Position numbers and translations under genes: made by a program. Positions 61,300 through 64,000 of a stretch of DNA of 64,000 bases are shown one piece after another. The stretch spans positions 3,348,001-3,412,000 of the forward strand of contig NZ_CP051230.1 of the NCBI RefSeq assembly GCF_017792385.1, in the 5' to 3' direction. This DNA is from Hyphomonas sp. (lineage in GTDB: Bacteria > Pseudomonadota > Alphaproteobacteria > Caulobacterales > Hyphomonadaceae). The notes beneath the pieces were generated by a model. That model had not been told where the DNA came from and searched no databases. It was given only the letters and a program-made list of their open reading frames with translations. Every line of letters starts with the position of its first letter. The first letter of the stretch is position 1.

Positions 61300-62936
61300 T
61301 GAGCAAGCGGGCTTCTCCTGATTACGACGCCCTAATCGTCGGTGCCGGCTTCAGCGGCATCTACCTGTTACACAAGTTACGTAACGCCGGGTTCAACGTG
61401 TTGCTGGTGGATGCTGCGGCCGAGCCGGGCGGTATCTGGTATTGGAATTGCTATCCGGGCGCACGAGTGGATTCGCAGGTGCCGATCTACGAGTACTCAA
61501 TACCTGAAGTGTGGAAATCATGGACCTGGAGCGAACGATTTCCCGGATGGAAAGAGCTAAGAGCGTATTTCCATCATGTTTGTAATACACTCAAGCTGTG
61601 GCCCATGATGCGCATGGGGTCACGGGTCACAGGCGCGAACTATGAGCAAGCGGCGCAGCAATGGCGCCTGCAACTCAACGGAGAGGAAACTGTTACGACA
61701 CGGTTCCTCTTGCCCGCTATTGGTTTCGCATCAAAGCCGCATATCCCTGATTTTCCCGGCATTGAGGATTTCGAAGGCGAATGGTTTCACACGGCGCGCT
61801 GGCCACAACAGGGGGGCGATCTCAGCGGACGCAAGATTGCCTTGATCGGCACCGGGGCAAGCGGTGTGCAAGTCGCGCAGGAAGCCGCGAAGTCCGCATC
61901 GAAGCTGACCCTATTTCAAAGAACACCAATCCTGGCGCTGCCCATGCGGCAGCAAAAGCTATCAAAGGAAGATCAAGAACGCGACAAGCAGGATTATGCT
62001 GCTATCTTCGAAACGCGCAAGCAGACCAGCGGAGGGTTCGAATCTCAATCGCTGGACGTTTCGGCGCTCGAAGTTGACGAGAAAGAGCGCACCGCACACT
62101 TCGAATATCTGTGGCAGAAAGGCGGCCTCAGGTTCTGGTATCACAATTTCGCCGACCTGCTGATCAATCGCGAAGCGAACCGCTACGCCTATGATTTCTG
62201 GCGAAACAAGGTTTGCGACAGGATCTCCGATCCCAATCTTGTTGAACAGCTCGCGCCTTCCGAACCACCCCATCCATTCGGCACGAAGAGACCTTCGCTC
62301 GAGCAGTGTTATTACGAGATTTTCGCGCAGGATAATGTCGATCTGGTCGATCTGAAGGCAACCCCCATCACCCAGATCAAACCGCACGCGATAGAGACCG
62401 CTGACGGCGAGGTGGAATGCGACCTCATCGTTTACGCCACCGGCTTCGATGCCGGGCGCGGCGGCATGGTCGATATGAACATCACGGGGACGAACGGCCT
62501 GTCTGTTTCACAAGCTTGGGAAGACGGGTTACGCGCCTATCTCGGCATGGCGATAGCAGACTTTCCAAACATGCTGTTTGCATACGGTCCACTTAGCCCG
62601 TCAGGTTTCTCGAACGGCCCGACCAGCGCAGAGATACAGGGTGACTGGATCTGTGACTTTCTCGTCTGGATGCGGGACAATGACAGTAATCAATTCGAAG
62701 CCTGTGCGACCGCAGAAGCTGACTGGACCAAAATGGTTGCCCAGGCCGGCGCCATGACACTGTTTCCAGAAGCGAATTCCTGGTACATGGGCGCAAATAT
62801 CCCTGGCAGGAAGCGTCAGCTGATCAACTTTCCAAGCGTGTCTGGATACGTCGCACTCTGCGAAGAAGTAGCGAACGAGGGGTATCGCGGCTTCATGATC
62901 GACAAACCCACCAGCAACGAACAGATGATGGAATGA
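61299..62936 (+). CDS. Baeyer-Villiger monooxygenase (flavin-dependent)
   Basis: The ATG at 61299 overlaps the previous stop (TGATG) and gives 545 residues. Two Rossmann motifs, GAGFSG (residues 15-20, FAD) and GTGASG (184-189, NADPH), flank the type I BVMO fingerprint FEGEWFHTARWP (158-169). The length and the YPGARVD segment match cyclohexanone/phenylacetone-type BVMOs. It would insert oxygen next to a ketone to make an ester or lactone. The following gene encodes a hydrolase able to open it. Confidence 0.93.
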   Translation: MSKRASPDYDALIVGAGFSGIYLLHKLRNAGFNVLLVDAAAEPGGIWYWNCYPGARVDSQVPIYEYSIPEVWKSWTWSERFPGWKELRAYFHHVCNTLKLWPMMRMGSRVTGANYEQAAQQWRLQLNGEETVTTRFLLPAIGFASKPHIPDFPGIEDFEGEWFHTARWPQQGGDLSGRKIALIGTGASGVQVAQEAAKSASKLTLFQRTPILALPMRQQKLSKEDQERDKQDYAAIFETRKQTSGGFESQSLDVSALEVDEKERTAHFEYLWQKGGLRFWYHNFADLLINREANRYAYDFWRNKVCDRISDPNLVEQLAPSEPPHPFGTKRPSLEQCYYEIFAQDNVDLVDLKATPITQIKPHAIETADGEVECDLIVYATGFDAGRGGMVDMNITGTNGLSVSQAWEDGLRAYLGMAIADFPNMLFAYGPLSPSGFSNGPTSAEIQGDWICDFLVWMRDNDSNQFEACATAEADWTKMVAQAGAMTLFPEANSWYMGANIPGRKRQLINFPSVSGYVALCEEVANEGYRGFMIDKPTSNEQMME

Positions 62937-63907
62937 GTATGTTAACCAAAGTGACAGTTTTTCCCGACGATATCAGCCCCGTCTGGGCTGGAGATGGTTC
63001 GCATCTGCCGGAATGGTTTGTGTCGGCCCTGAAAGTGCCGCGCGAGGAAGGTTATGTGGAGATCGACAATGCTAAAGTGCATTACTTTCGCTGGGGCGAC
63101 CGCAGCAAGCCGAAAGTGCTTATGACACATGGCTTTCTCTCCCACGCGCGCTGCTTTGCCTTCATCGCCCCATTCCTCGCCGAAGACTATGACGTTGTCG
63201 CGTTCGATCTCGCCGGCATGGGCGACTCGGAGATGCGTGGGCAGGCCGATCCAGAAGCGAGAGGGCGCGAATTTGTTGAGATTGCCGAGGCGCTCAATCT
63301 GTTTGCAGATGGCCACAAACCCACCATCGTCGCGCACAGTTTCGGTTCCGGCGCAGCGCTCACTGCCGTGACGCAATCGCCCGATCACTTCTCCGGCCTC
63401 GTAATTTGTGATCTCATGGTCATGCGCGCCGAGCTCCTGGAGCAATACTGGAACCAACGCCGTTCCAGCCCGGGGTCAGGTGATCCTGACAAGCCCAAGC
63501 GGTCCTACGCGAGCTATGAAGAGGCGCGCAAAAGATACGTCCTTTCCCCGCCCCAGCCGGTTGGCGAGCCTTTCCTCCTAGATTACATGGCCTATCATTC
63601 TATGCGGCGCGACGGAGACAACTGGACATGGAAATTCTCACCCGAGGTATTCCGGCGAAGCAATAAGTCAGAGGAATGGCTCACTATCGGCCAGCGACTC
63701 GTGAATGCGCCGGGTCGCAAGACCATCGTTCATGGTGCCAAGAGTCAGCTCTTTACCAAGGATTCGGCTGACTACATCCGTGAGCTAGGGGGCGGTGACA
63801 TCCCAATTATCGCCGTACCTGAGGCGCGCCACCATTTGATGCTCGATCAGCCATTGGCATTCGTGACCGCACTCCTGAGTATTCTGCACCTCTGGGAGAA
63901 TAAGTAG
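62933..63907 (+). CDS. Alpha/beta hydrolase
   Basis: A 324-residue protein whose ATG overlaps the previous stop (ATGA). VLMTHGFLSHARCFAF is the oxyanion loop, FDLAGMGDSEMRG the following strand, VAHSFGSGAALTA the nucleophile elbow and EARHHLMLD the His segment. Coupled to the BVMO, its simplest role is to hydrolyse the ester or lactone that the BVMO makes. It is the last gene of the operon. Confidence 0.88.
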   Translation: MSMLTKVTVFPDDISPVWAGDGSHLPEWFVSALKVPREEGYVEIDNAKVHYFRWGDRSKPKVLMTHGFLSHARCFAFIAPFLAEDYDVVAFDLAGMGDSEMRGQADPEARGREFVEIAEALNLFADGHKPTIVAHSFGSGAALTAVTQSPDHFSGLVICDLMVMRAELLEQYWNQRRSSPGSGDPDKPKRSYASYEEARKRYVLSPPQPVGEPFLLDYMAYHSMRRDGDNWTWKFSPEVFRRSNKSEEWLTIGQRLVNAPGRKTIVHGAKSQLFTKDSADYIRELGGGDIPIIAVPEARHHLMLDQPLAFVTALLSILHLWENK

Positions 63908-63942
63908 ACCAGCCCCTCATGCCGCTGAACCAAGCTTCGAAG

Positions 63943-64000
63943 TGACCTGCTCCCCGAAAAATCCCTCGTTTGAGGCTGGAGTTTTCGCGTAATGATCCCA
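63943..64000 (+). mobile_element. IS3 element B, third copy (start)
   Basis: The last 58 bases, starting TGACCTGCTCCCCGAAAAATC and running to GCGTAATGATCCCA, match the orfA-side end of the 40.6-41.9 kb copy base for base as far as the window goes, in the opposite orientation. The rest lies beyond the window. Confidence 0.9.

Overview
The window looks like a stretch of an alphaproteobacterial chromosome, most likely Hyphomonadaceae (Hyphomonas/Henriciella type). This is an inference from gene content: rplI-dnaB, plsX-fabH-ihfA-merR, a ubiquinol-cytochrome c chaperone, a NepR-like anti-sigma factor, many CoA-dependent lipid genes and sphingomonad-type TonB receptors. Genes in the first 32 kb are tightly packed, GC-rich and mostly intact.

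Region 1 (1-23.6 kb) is housekeeping and lipid metabolism: the 3' end of rplI, dnaB, an epoxide-hydrolase-like enzyme with a crotonase, a secreted amidohydrolase, a sterol-desaturase-family protein with a GNAT enzyme, an acyl-CoA synthetase with a MaoC hydratase, msrB, a lipoprotein S9 oligopeptidase, tRNA-Pro(GGG), the plsX-fabH-ihfA-merR block, a bc1-complex chaperone, bamE, a NepR-like protein, an SDR, a CoA-transferase, two GT2 glycosyltransferases and a D-2-hydroxyacid dehydrogenase.

Region 2 (23.7-28.1 kb) is the strongest candidate for something undescribed. Six divergent paralogues of a small secreted protein (five in tandem on +, one frameshifted on -) share a signal peptide ending Ala-x-Ala immediately before a Cys-Val-Thr/Ser-Val start, four conserved cysteines, a Phe-x-Trp-Gly centre and a Cys-x-x-His-Tyr/Phe end. 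Two unrelated secreted cysteine-containing proteins are interleaved, and a terminator closes the array. I do not recognise the family. otsA, an acr3/arsR arsenic locus and a methyltransferase follow.

Region 3 (32.1-53 kb) is an insertion-sequence graveyard surrounding intact cargo. It holds an intact IS3 element (A) that truncated a zrgA-like gene; an IS3 element (B) present as a remnant, as a nearly full copy with a palindrome inserted in orfA, and as a third copy beginning at the window end; an IS66 remnant nested in B with an 8-bp target duplication; fragments of a third IS3 (C); and two related IS110 elements with a conserved hairpin upstream of the recombinase. Between them are a marR gene with a 26-bp perfect palindrome, two TonB receptors, a thioesterase/hydrolase pair, and broken hsp20 and PEBP genes.

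Region 4 (52.2-63.9 kb) is a catabolic island: a CYP153-like P450 divergent from a GntR regulator, then a tightly overlapping operon of a nitronate-monooxygenase-like flavoprotein, a thiolase-like protein without a cysteine at the usual site, its DUF35 partner, two acyl-CoA dehydrogenases, an acyl-CoA synthetase, a Baeyer-Villiger monooxygenase and an alpha/beta hydrolase. My reading is that it oxidises a hydrophobic, probably cyclic or branched compound: hydroxylation, ketone-to-ester conversion, ester hydrolysis, CoA activation, dehydrogenation and retro-aldol or thiolytic cleavage, with the TonB receptors as uptake candidates. The substrate cannot be read from the sequence.
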